Assembly: GCA_020446285.1 (NCBI GenBank)
Contig: JAGREZ010000555.1
Span: 1 to 5,058 of the forward strand
Direction: 5' to 3'
DNA: 5,058 nucleotides
From: Geminicoccaceae bacterium
Lineage (GTDB): Bacteria; Pseudomonadota; Alphaproteobacteria; Geminicoccales; Geminicoccaceae
Positions 1 through 5,058 of the stretch are shown piece after piece (the first letter of the stretch is position 1; each line of letters begins with the position of its first letter). A program made the position numbers and the translations under genes. The notes beneath the pieces are model-generated. The model saw nothing but the letters and a program-made list of their open reading frames with translations, was not told the DNA's origin and ran no database searches.

Positions 1-829
1 CGATGATTTCGGCGCGTGGGGATGCCGTGCGTTCGGTGATGCCGATCTGGCGATTGATCTGCGGTTCACCGAACGGCAGACACAGAAGGTTCATGTCTTC
101 CGGCTCCTGCAGCGCCACATGCGGGACGATTGATATCCCGAGCCCCTGACGAACGCAGGTGACGATCGAACCGATGGTGTCGATCTCGGCGATGTCATGG
201 GTGACGACGCCCAGCCTCGAGATCTCCGTGTCGATGAGATTGGCAAGCGGGACACCGCTCTTGAAGCGGACATAGGGACGGGTGTTGAGCATCGTGATCG
301 GATCGTCCGGCATTGCGCCCGCTGGCGCGATCAGCCAGAGCGGCTCCCGAAGGAACGGGCTCCAGCGCAGCGCGCCCGGAAACCCCACATGCTCGGCAAC
401 CACGGCTGCATCCAGCCGCCCCGAGGCGACATCGGCGATCAGGGTCGAGGACAGCGAGACGCGCAGGTTGGTTTTCAGTTCGGGATATCGCTGGCGCATC
501 TGCACGATGGCTCTCGGCAGGAGATTGAGCGCGCTGGAGCGGACCGAGCCGAGCATGAGCGTTCCGGCGATCCGGTCACCACGCAGCGTCGCTTTTGCGT
601 CCTCCTCGCGCCTTAGAATATCCTGCGCCATTTCGATGATCTGCAGGCCCTGCGGGGTCAGCTTCGGCGGGCGTGAACCACGGTCGAAAATGGTGGTGTC
701 GAGTTCCGCCTCCAGCGCCTGAACCTGCTGACTGACCGCCGAAGGCGTAAGCCCGACGATGTCGGCGGCCTGCGCGAAGGTGCCACACGTCCTGATGGCG
801 AGGAGCGTTTTGAGTTGCCGCGTATCCAT
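1..829 (-). CDS. LysR-type transcriptional regulator, C-terminus cut off by the window edge
   Basis: I translated the minus strand from the ATG at 829-827; it stays open for 276 codons to the left edge. LysR regulators are usually about 300 residues, so some 20-30 are missing. An N-terminal winged helix-turn-helix is clear: GTFAQAADIVGLTPSAVSQQ at residues 16-35, followed by the wing motif IFDRGSRPPKLTPQG (47-61). A linker helix (about 62-88) leads into a periplasmic-binding-like effector domain beginning GTLMLGSV (89-96), with the typical VRQGLGISIVP at 226-236. The preceding ATG at 832-830 is also in frame, but a weak GGA lies 7 bases before the 829 start, and MDTRQLKTLLAI is a normal LysR beginning. 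It is transcribed away from the dehydrogenase-transporter operon, the classic arrangement for a LysR protein that controls its neighbour. Its effector is unknown; a substrate or intermediate of the operon is the natural guess. Confidence 0.93.
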   Translation of the reverse strand, partial: MDTRQLKTLLAIRTCGTFAQAADIVGLTPSAVSQQVQALEAELDTTIFDRGSRPPKLTPQGLQIIEMAQDILRREEDAKATLRGDRIAGTLMLGSVRSSALNLLPRAIVQMRQRYPELKTNLRVSLSSTLIADVASGRLDAAVVAEHVGFPGALRWSPFLREPLWLIAPAGAMPDDPITMLNTRPYVRFKSGVPLANLIDTEISRLGVVTHDIAEIDTIGSIVTCVRQGLGISIVPHVALQEPEDMNLLCLPFGEPQINRQIGITERTASPRAEII

Positions 830-861
830 CATTTGATCCAGTTTTTCTAAATATAAAAATC

Positions 862-879
862 ACAAATACACGCTTTTGT
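862..879. repeat. Inverted repeat ACAAA-N8-TTTGT, candidate LysR operator
   Basis: Perfect 5-base arms ACAAA (862-866) and TTTGT (875-879) are separated by 8 bases, midway in the divergent promoter region. LysR proteins bind interrupted dyads of this general size. However, the usual T-N11-A signature with T on the left arm is not present in these arms, so assignment as the regulator's site is tentative. Confidence 0.35.
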
Positions 880-911
880 TAAGTCATTCTTTTGCATAAG
901 ACTCACGGTCA

Positions 912-922
912 ATGAATTTCAT
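912..922. repeat. Short palindrome ATGAA-T-TTCAT just upstream of the operon's first RBS
   Basis: ATGAA (912-916) and TTCAT (918-922) are perfect inverted arms around a single T at 917. The palindrome ends two bases before the GGAGG at 924. It could be an operator half or a small leader-RNA structure near the ribosome binding site; its short length means chance is possible. The ATG at 912 is not in frame with the dehydrogenase. Confidence 0.3.
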
Positions 923-923
923 C

Positions 924-928
924 GGAGG
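924..928 (+). promoter_or_regulatory. Ribosome binding site that fixes the GTG start of the dehydrogenase
   Basis: A full GGAGG lies 8 bases before GTG 937-939. This supports the unusual GTG start, and the protein then begins MGKTILVTGP, a normal first beta strand for the family. Confidence 0.85.
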
Positions 929-936
929 CAAACGCA

Positions 937-1947
937 GTGGGCAAAACAATTCTCGTAACAGGCCCCGATCTCGATCCGGCTGCCGAACGGCTTGTCACCG
1001 AGCATGGCTACAAAACGGTTCACACGCCTGCCTATGCCGACAGTGCCGTCATTTCCGAGCATCTCGAGGCATCGGGTGCTGAAGGAATCGTCTCGCGGAT
1101 GGGACGGATCGATGCGGCGGTGATGCAGGCCGCACCGCAGCTTCGGGTCATCTCCAAGCACGGCGTCGGTGTCGACAATATCGATATCGAAGCAGCCGCG
1201 GAGCGGGGCATTCCCGTGCTCGTGGCGACCGGCGCGAATGCCGTCTCGGTTGCCGAGCATGCGATTGCACTGATGCTTGCAACGGTGAAACGGCTCCTGC
1301 CGCTCGATGCCGGCCTGCGCGCCGGCCGCTGGGAAAAAGCGGGCTTCTCCGGCCGCGAGATCGCGGGCTCGACGCTGGGACTGCTGGGCATGGGTGCCAT
1401 TGCCCAGGCGACCGCACGGTTTGCCAAAGGGCTCGGACTCGACCTCGTCGGCCATGATCCGTTTGCACCGGACAGTGTCTTCGAGGCATTCGATGTCAGA
1501 CGCTGCGAGCATGTTGACGACCTTTTCGCTGCATCCGAAATTCTCAGTCTTCATTGCCCCCTGAACGACCAGACACGCGAGATCCTCAATGCGGCAGCGA
1601 TCGCGCGGATGCCCGGGGGCTCCCATGTCATCAACACCGCGCGCGGCGGCCTGATCGACGAAGCCGCACTGCTGGAAGGCATCCGCTCGGGACATCTGGC
1701 CGGTGCCGGTCTCGATACCTTTGCCAGCGAACCTCCGGCAGCGGATCATCCGTTTTTCGGCGAGCCCCGCATCGTCCTCACCCCGCATATCGGCGGTGTG
1801 ACACGGCAGGCAGGTGCGCGCGTCGGCGTCGAGGCCGTCCGCGGGATCTTTCAGGTGCTCGAAGGACAGCCCGTACCGCCTGAGCGCATCATCAATCGCA
1901 AGCTTCTCGCCGCCACGGCGGCAACCCGTACCAACGAGGAAGGATGA
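937..1947 (+). CDS. D-isomer-specific 2-hydroxyacid dehydrogenase (phosphoglycerate dehydrogenase-like)
   Basis: This 336-residue cytoplasmic enzyme is predicted to interconvert a D-2-hydroxyacid and its 2-oxoacid with NAD(H). The N-terminal substrate domain contains SKHGVGVDNIDIEAA (73-87) and GANAVSVAEHAIALMLA (99-115). The nucleotide-binding domain follows, with GLLGMGAIAQ (148-157) and an Asp at the end of the next strand (D174 in GHDPF), which usually favours NAD over NADP. The catalytic triad is complete: R236 in NTARGG, E265 in DTFASEPP, and H284 in LTPHIGG. The length matches short family members; there is no C-terminal ACT or regulatory domain as in long SerA enzymes. The third glycine of the nucleotide loop is Ala156. 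It starts with GTG, and its stop touches the next gene, so the two are almost certainly co-translated. The substrate cannot be read from the sequence; glyoxylate/hydroxypyruvate reductase or serine-pathway PGDH are alternatives, but the transporter operon points to catabolism of an imported hydroxyacid. Confidence 0.93.
   Translation: MGKTILVTGPDLDPAAERLVTEHGYKTVHTPAYADSAVISEHLEASGAEGIVSRMGRIDAAVMQAAPQLRVISKHGVGVDNIDIEAAAERGIPVLVATGANAVSVAEHAIALMLATVKRLLPLDAGLRAGRWEKAGFSGREIAGSTLGLLGMGAIAQATARFAKGLGLDLVGHDPFAPDSVFEAFDVRRCEHVDDLFAASEILSLHCPLNDQTREILNAAAIARMPGGSHVINTARGGLIDEAALLEGIRSGHLAGAGLDTFASEPPAADHPFFGEPRIVLTPHIGGVTRQAGARVGVEAVRGIFQVLEGQPVPPERIINRKLLAATAATRTNEEG
1936..1940 (+). promoter_or_regulatory. 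Ribosome binding site that decides the start of the RraA-like gene
   Basis: GAGGA lies inside the end of the dehydrogenase gene. It is 9 bases before ATG 1950 but only 3 bases before ATG 1944, so 1950 is the better start, although 1944 (forming an ATGA overlap with the TGA at 1945) is in frame. Confidence 0.55.
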
Positions 1948-1949
1948 AC

Positions 1950-2624
1950 ATGTCCATCGGTTTTCGCATTCTCGAACGCCAGCGCGTGGCGCCCGGGACT
2001 CTGGTCGAAGCGTTCGCCAGACTTCCGGTGGCCAATGTATCGGACTCCATGGCGCGCATGACCGCCGGCGGCGCCAACCTTCGCCCGATGCACGAGAAGG
2101 GCGGCATGGCCGGCGTCGCGCTGACGGTGAAATCCCGTCCAGGCGACAATCTGATGCTGCACAAGGCCATCGACATGGCCGTCCCGGGCGATGTGATCGT
2201 GGCCGACGCCGGGGGCGATCTGACCAATGCCCTGATCGGTGAACTGATGCTCGCTTATGCCGTGAAGAAAGGCGTGACCGGCTTCGTGATCAACGGCGCG
2301 ATCCGTGACGTCGATGCCTTCCGCGAGACCAACCTGCCGACGTTTGCCGCCGGTGTTACCCATCGCGGCCCCTACAAGGACGGGCCGGGCGAGATCAATG
2401 TCCCCATCGCCCTCGACGGCATGGTGATCGAGCCGGGCGACATCATGATCGGTGACGCTGACGGCGTGCTTGTCGTGCCCATCGACGTTGCCGAAGACGT
2501 CCTGAAGAAGACGCAGGCCAAGCAGGATGCCGAAACCCGGCAGATGCGGGCCATTGCCGAGGGCACGAACGATCGAAGCTGGGTGGATGCAGCGCTCAGG
2601 GAGCGTGGCTGCGTCTTCCCGTAA
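1950..2624 (+). CDS. RraA family protein, HMG/CHA aldolase or oxaloacetate decarboxylase-like
   Basis: This is a 224-residue protein (226 if the in-frame ATG at 1944 is used), the normal size for the RraA / 4-hydroxy-4-methyl-2-oxoglutarate aldolase fold. Characterised aldolases of this fold use a divalent metal to cleave 4-hydroxy-2-oxo-dicarboxylates to pyruvate plus a second acid, and decarboxylate oxaloacetate; E. coli RraA instead inhibits RNase E. Visible signatures, numbered from the 1950 start: VSDSMARM near 30-37, the loop DAGGDLTNALIGE (86-98), and GFVINGAIRDVDAF (111-124) containing R119-D120. The spacing E98-X20-R119-D120 matches the family motif D-X20-R-D, with Glu at the first position. 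The GPGEINVPI (145-153) and GDADGVLVVP (168-177) blocks are also typical. Translational coupling to a dehydrogenase and linkage to a carboxylate transporter favour a catabolic aldolase/decarboxylase over an RNase regulator. Older annotations call such proteins demethylmenaquinone methyltransferase, which is misleading. Confidence 0.88.
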   Translation: MSIGFRILERQRVAPGTLVEAFARLPVANVSDSMARMTAGGANLRPMHEKGGMAGVALTVKSRPGDNLMLHKAIDMAVPGDVIVADAGGDLTNALIGELMLAYAVKKGVTGFVINGAIRDVDAFRETNLPTFAAGVTHRGPYKDGPGEINVPIALDGMVIEPGDIMIGDADGVLVVPIDVAEDVLKKTQAKQDAETRQMRAIAEGTNDRSWVDAALRERGCVFP

Positions 2625-2645
2625 ATCCGACCCCGAAAACTCAGT

Positions 2646-2650
2646 GGAGG
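2646..2650 (+). promoter_or_regulatory. Ribosome binding site of tctC
   Basis: GGAGG lies 6 bases before ATG 2657 in a 32-base gap after the RraA-like gene. It fits high translation of the binding protein and supports the start, which also gives a proper signal peptide. Confidence 0.8.
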
Positions 2651-2656
2651 TAGAGA

Positions 2657-3610
2657 ATGTTGAAATTCATGCAGACGACCGCTCTGACGGGCGCGATGAT
2701 TCTCGTCGCGGGTGCGGCGATGGCCGAATATCCGGAAAAACCGATCGAGGTTGTCGTCGGCTTTTCCGCCGGTGGCGGCACCGACGTGATGGCGCGCACG
2801 GCGGCTCCGTTCATCGAGAAATATCTGGGCCAGGGAGCGAGCCTGGTCGTCAAGAACATCCCCGGCGCGAGCGGCCAGATCGGCATCACCGAAGTCGCCA
2901 ATGCCGAGCCTGACGGCTACACGATCGGTACGTTCAACCTGCCCGGCATGATGGCCCGCACCATTGACCGCGAGGCCGATTACGACCGCGACAGCTTCAC
3001 CTATCTCGCCAATGTGGTGAACGATCCCAACGTGATCGTGACCTCCAAGAGCAGCGGCCTCGATACGCTGGACAAGCTCTTGGCGGACGCAAGGGAAAAC
3101 CCGGGCGCGGTCACGGTCGCCATGTCGAGTCTCGGCGGTGACGATCATTTCGCATTGATCAAGCTGCAGAACCTGACCGAAACGGAATACACGATCGTTC
3201 CCTTCAAGGGCTCGGCTCCGGCGCGCACCGCCCTTCTTGGCGGTCATGTGGCCATGGGCGTCCTCAACATTTCCGAGGTTGCCGAATTTCAGGAAGAGTT
3301 GAACGTGCTCGGCGTGGCAACGACGGAGCGTTCGGATTTTGCCCCGGATCTGCCGACCTTCAGCGAGCAGGGCCTCGAACTGGTGAACGGCTCGATGCGT
3401 GGCTTCGTGGCGCCCGCCGGCCTGCCCGAAGATGTCGAGAACAAATTGCTCGATGCCTTCACCAAACTCGCCGACGATCCGGAATTCCTCCAGGCAATGG
3501 CCGCTACGGCCAATCCGGTCGAGGTCGTCACCGGCGATGACTTCAAGGCGCTGACTGGCGGACTCTACGATCTGGCCGCAGACGTCTGGGAAAAGACACC
3601 CTGGAATTGA
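2657..3610 (+). CDS. tctC: TctC/Bug family periplasmic substrate-binding protein of a tripartite tricarboxylate transporter
   Basis: This 317-residue exported protein should capture a carboxylate in the periplasm and deliver it to TctA/TctB. Residues 1-23 form a Sec signal peptide: a short K3-bearing N-region, a hydrophobic core, and an AMA/E cleavage site after A23. There is no lipobox cysteine, so it is soluble rather than a lipoprotein. Bug-family marks follow in order: EYPEKPIEVVVGFSAGGGTD (24-43), VVKNIPGASGQIG (64-76), EPDGYTIGTF (84-93), SSLGGDDHFALIKL (157-170), PFKGSAPARTALLGG (182-196), DLPTFSEQG (231-239) and GFVAPAGLPEDV (249-260). The length is usual for the family (about 300 mature residues). 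The ligand is not predictable: Bug proteins bind very diverse acids. The acidic pair D162-D163 lies in a loop that in many relatives is G/S-rich and contacts ligand, so ligand choice may differ. The gene is directly followed by a strong hairpin that may stabilise its transcript. Confidence 0.94.
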   Translation: MLKFMQTTALTGAMILVAGAAMAEYPEKPIEVVVGFSAGGGTDVMARTAAPFIEKYLGQGASLVVKNIPGASGQIGITEVANAEPDGYTIGTFNLPGMMARTIDREADYDRDSFTYLANVVNDPNVIVTSKSSGLDTLDKLLADARENPGAVTVAMSSLGGDDHFALIKLQNLTETEYTIVPFKGSAPARTALLGGHVAMGVLNISEVAEFQEELNVLGVATTERSDFAPDLPTFSEQGLELVNGSMRGFVAPAGLPEDVENKLLDAFTKLADDPEFLQAMAATANPVEVVTGDDFKALTGGLYDLAADVWEKTPWN

Positions 3611-3618
3611 CGGTACGG

Positions 3619-3644
3619 TGTGCGGGGGCGATCGCTCCCGCACA
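3619..3644 (+). other. Strong intercistronic RNA hairpin between tctC and tctB
   Basis: Starting 8 bases after the tctC stop, an 11-base-pair stem forms from 3619-3629 and 3634-3644 with a GATC loop (3630-3633). All pairs are Watson-Crick except one G-U (3627/3636), and most are G-C. The sequence after the stem is ATTACACGACC, with no T tract, so it is not a normal intrinsic terminator. A hairpin exactly behind a binding-protein gene is a known way to protect the upstream mRNA from 3' exonucleases or to reduce read-through, giving much more binding protein than membrane subunits. That role here is inference. Confidence 0.75.
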
Positions 3645-3667
3645 TTACACGACCGAAACGTCATAGT

Positions 3668-3673
3668 GGGAGG
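3668..3673 (+). promoter_or_regulatory. Ribosome binding site that fixes the start of tctB
   Basis: GGGAGG lies 7 bases before ATG 3681. The earlier in-frame ATG at 3618 has no such site, lies at the foot of the hairpin, and would add 21 residues of charged, non-conserved sequence; it is rejected. Confidence 0.85.
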
Positions 3674-3680
3674 CACAACA

Positions 3681-4142
3681 ATGTCGGAAAATCCGACCAA
3701 CCGTCTGGCGAGACCGGAGACCCTGACCGCACTCGGGATCATCGTGGTCGCCGCAGCATTTTTCGTACCAACCATGGATCTGCAGCCGATCTCGGCGCTG
3801 CTTCCTGTGGCAATGCTCGCAGGGATGATCATTCTCGCCGCCCTGCTCCTGATTGCCGATCAGCGCAAGGCCGTCGCGGGCGAGGCTCCCGAGCCGATGA
3901 CCAAGGCGCCGAAGCGGGTCCTTGGAGCCTTCGCCCTGATCGTCGCCTACGCGGTCGCGACACACCTCATCGGCTTTTATCCCGGCACGGCGATCTCCAT
4001 CCCGCTCGTGGCCTTCCTCTTCGGTTACCGCAATCCTATCGGTCTGGCACTTGCGACCGTGATCGTCGTCGGCGCGATCTATCTCATTTTCGATTTCGGG
4101 ATGTCGCAGGATTTCCCGTCCGGAAGCCTCTGGCAGAAGTGA
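3681..4142 (+). CDS. tctB: TctB family small membrane subunit of the tripartite tricarboxylate transporter
   Basis: This is a 153-residue inner-membrane protein, the usual size for TctB (DUF1468), which partners TctA in forming the translocating unit; its precise role is poorly understood. Hydrophobic segments are visible at about 14-30, 38-59, 79-98 and 102-138. The last is long enough for two passes, so four or five helices are possible. A polar, Pro- and Lys-containing loop (about 60-78, including DQRKAVAGEAPEP) divides the second and third segments. The motif FYPGTAISIPLVAFLFGYRNP (about 99-119) resembles the G-F-hydrophobic-T...LG.R.. block of the family. Small TctB proteins are weakly conserved, so identification relies on size, topology and a position between tctC and tctA, all of which agree. 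The stop codon is part of the ribosome binding site for tctA, indicating coupled translation. Confidence 0.9.
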   Translation: MSENPTNRLARPETLTALGIIVVAAAFFVPTMDLQPISALLPVAMLAGMIILAALLLIADQRKAVAGEAPEPMTKAPKRVLGAFALIVAYAVATHLIGFYPGTAISIPLVAFLFGYRNPIGLALATVIVVGAIYLIFDFGMSQDFPSGSLWQK

Positions 4143-4145
4143 GGA
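4141..4145 (+). promoter_or_regulatory. Ribosome binding site of tctA overlapping the tctB stop codon
   Basis: GAGGA begins inside the tctB TGA (4140-4142) and ends 4 bases before ATG 4150. Ribosomes finishing tctB would sit on this site, so the two membrane subunits are probably made in linked amounts. Confidence 0.65.
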
Positions 4146-4149
4146 AACC

Positions 4150-5058
4150 ATGTACGCCGACCTGCTTCACGCCCTGCCGAGCGTCTTCGGTTTTGCCAAT
4201 TTCACGGCCATCGTCATCGGTGTCATAGCCGGCATCGTCGTTGGTGCCATGCCCGGCCTCAGTGCAACGATGGCAATCTCGGTGCTCGTTCCCTTCACCT
4301 TCGGTCTCGAACCGCTGGTCGCACTCGGCCTGATGGCCGGCATCTACAATGGTGCGATGTATGGCGGCGCCATTCCCGCCGTGCTCCTGCGCATTCCCGG
4401 CACACCGGCTGCCGTCGCCACCACCTTCGACGGCTATCCCATGGCGCAGAAGGGCGAAGGCGGCTTCGCCCTGCAGGTGGCGGTCGTCTCATCGGCCATC
4501 GGCGGCATCGCCAGCGCCTTCGCGCTGATGCTGCTTGCCCCGCCGCTTTCCAAGGTGACGCTGCTTTTCGGCCCGTCGGAAGTCTTCTGGGTGGCGGTCT
4601 TCGGCCTTGCAAGCATCATCTTCCTTTTGGGCGGCAACCCGATCAAGGGCCTTGTGAGTGCCTGTTTCGGTGTATTCGTCTCGGTGATCGGCTCCGACCC
4701 CATTCTCGGCAGCGACCGCTACACCTTCGGCAAACTGGAGATTCTCGACGGCATCCACATCGTCATCCTGCTCGTCGGCCTCTATGCCCTGCCACCGGTG
4801 ATCGATCTGCTTGAGACACCGCTGAAGACCGATGGTGTGGACAGCAGCAAACTCGGCACCGAATCGATCTGGAAGGCCTTGCCGCGCATGGCCGGCTTCT
4901 GGAAGACCTGGATACGCTCCTCGCTCATCGGCATCTGGATCGGCATTCTTCCCGGCGCCGGCGGTTCGATGGCGGCCTTCATGTCCTACAACGAGGCGCG
5001 CCGAGCTTCGAAGACCCCCGAAACATGGGGAACTGGCGAGCCTGAAGGTGTGGCCGCC
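4150..5058 (+). CDS. tctA: TctA family large membrane subunit of the tripartite tricarboxylate transporter, 3' end beyond the window
   Basis: The frame is open for 303 codons to the right edge; TctA proteins are about 500 residues, so roughly 60% is present. This inner-membrane permease carries the transported acid with an ion gradient. Highly conserved blocks are present: VVGAMPGLSATMAISVLVP (30-48), GIYNGAMYGGAIPAVLLRIP (64-83), and GTPAAVATTFDGYPMAQKGE (84-103). After several hydrophobic spans (about 105-130, 143-182, 202-221) a second copy of the pore-type motif appears, GILPGAGGSMAAFMSYNEAR (265-284). The shared G-x-x-P-G-x-x-x-x-M-A pattern of residues 33-43 and 265-275 reflects the family's internal duplication. 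The order tctC-tctB-tctA is the canonical one. A short hydrophilic section (about 222-255) joins the halves. The substrate is set mainly by TctC and cannot be inferred from this protein. Nothing suggests it is broken within the window. Confidence 0.95.
   Translation, partial: MYADLLHALPSVFGFANFTAIVIGVIAGIVVGAMPGLSATMAISVLVPFTFGLEPLVALGLMAGIYNGAMYGGAIPAVLLRIPGTPAAVATTFDGYPMAQKGEGGFALQVAVVSSAIGGIASAFALMLLAPPLSKVTLLFGPSEVFWVAVFGLASIIFLLGGNPIKGLVSACFGVFVSVIGSDPILGSDRYTFGKLEILDGIHIVILLVGLYALPPVIDLLETPLKTDGVDSSKLGTESIWKALPRMAGFWKTWIRSSLIGIWIGILPGAGGSMAAFMSYNEARRASKTPETWGTGEPEGVAA

Larger units (their letters stand above)
830..936. promoter_or_regulatory. Divergent promoter/operator region between the LysR gene and the catabolic-transport operon
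   Basis: These 107 non-coding bases separate two divergent genes and must hold both promoters. The part from about 840 to 900 is much richer in A and T than the surrounding coding DNA. For the minus-strand LysR gene, a TTTATA/TATATT hexamer lies at 857-850, and a TTAACA hexamer resembling a -35 lies at 882-877, but the spacing is long (19-21). For the plus strand only a weak CATAAG (895-900) can be proposed as a -10, with no good -35 at 17 bases. A poor -35 would fit an activator-dependent promoter. The two inverted repeats listed separately lie here and are operator candidates. The location is convincing; the exact promoter elements are not. Confidence 0.6.

Noticed and set aside
197..722. 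Overlapping plus-strand open frames of 139 and 146 codons
   Set aside because: They are antisense to the LysR gene, which has a clear helix-turn-helix and effector domain; neither frame resembles a protein family.
576..863. A 95-codon minus-strand frame starting in the intergenic region
   Set aside because: It is another frame of the LysR gene's own DNA and does not contain the LysR motifs; the true frame begins at 829.
919..1788. A 289-codon open frame on the minus strand opposite the dehydrogenase
   Set aside because: No recognisable domain and low-complexity basic composition. The opposite strand has full catalytic motifs and a good RBS.
937..1947. Calling the dehydrogenase serA for serine biosynthesis
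   Set aside because: The protein lacks the C-terminal regulatory domain and sits in a catabolic transport operon; the family alone does not show the substrate.
1950..2624. Calling the RraA-like gene a menaquinone methyltransferase or a true RNase E inhibitor
   Set aside because: No methyltransferase motif is present; the operon context and the R-D metal/pyruvate motif fit an aldolase/decarboxylase better.
3628..3635. GCGATCGC resembling the cyanobacterial HIP1 palindrome
   Set aside because: It occurs as the tip of the hairpin, and I noticed no other copies; the gene content is proteobacterial, so this is chance.
3619..3650. The hairpin as a rho-independent terminator
   Set aside because: No T tract follows on either strand, and the transporter genes continue directly after it.
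3618..3680. An N-terminal extension of TctB from ATG 3618
   Set aside because: It has no ribosome binding site, overlaps the hairpin, and adds charged residues before a normal TctB start that has GGGAGG in front.
2372..3832. A 486-codon open frame on the minus strand
   Set aside because: It lies antisense to the RraA gene end, all of tctC and the start of tctB, which have clear motifs, RBSs and a signal peptide. Its product is rich in His/Arg/Gly with no recognisable domain; such antisense frames are common in GC-rich DNA.

Overview
The window reads as a piece of an alphaproteobacterial chromosome or large replicon, most likely from the Hyphomicrobiales/rhizobial or Rhodobacterales side. This is an inference from the GC-rich coding DNA (about 60% by eye), the strong preference for GTC/ATC/CTC/GGC codons, GGAGG-type ribosome binding sites, and the gene set itself: a tripartite tricarboxylate transporter (TTT) operon with catabolic genes attached. 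No RNA genes, mobile elements, CRISPR arrays or foreign-looking blocks were seen.

Layout: positions 1-829 hold a LysR-type regulator on the minus strand, whose C-terminal end runs off the left edge. Positions 830-936 are a clearly AT-richer divergent control region with two short inverted repeats. From 937 onwards every gene is on the plus strand and closely packed: a D-2-hydroxyacid dehydrogenase (GTG start, 937-1947), an RraA/HMG-CHA aldolase-like protein (1950-2624), a TctC-type periplasmic binding protein (2657-3610), a TctB-type small membrane subunit (3681-4142), and a TctA-type large membrane subunit (4150 to beyond the right edge). The only sizeable gap inside the operon, 70 bases between tctC and tctB, contains a strong GC-rich hairpin without a T tract.

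Reading of the system: the binding protein captures an organic acid in the periplasm and the TctA/TctB pair imports it with an ion gradient. In the cytoplasm the dehydrogenase interconverts a D-2-hydroxyacid and a 2-oxoacid using NAD(H), and the RraA-like enzyme could then cleave or decarboxylate a 4-hydroxy-2-oxo-acid or oxaloacetate-like product, giving pyruvate. The LysR protein probably senses the substrate or an intermediate and controls the operon. The protein families are well supported by motifs. The substrate and the order of reactions are inference. No radically new kind of system is visible; the most interesting points are the undefined hydroxyacid pathway and the intercistronic hairpin.
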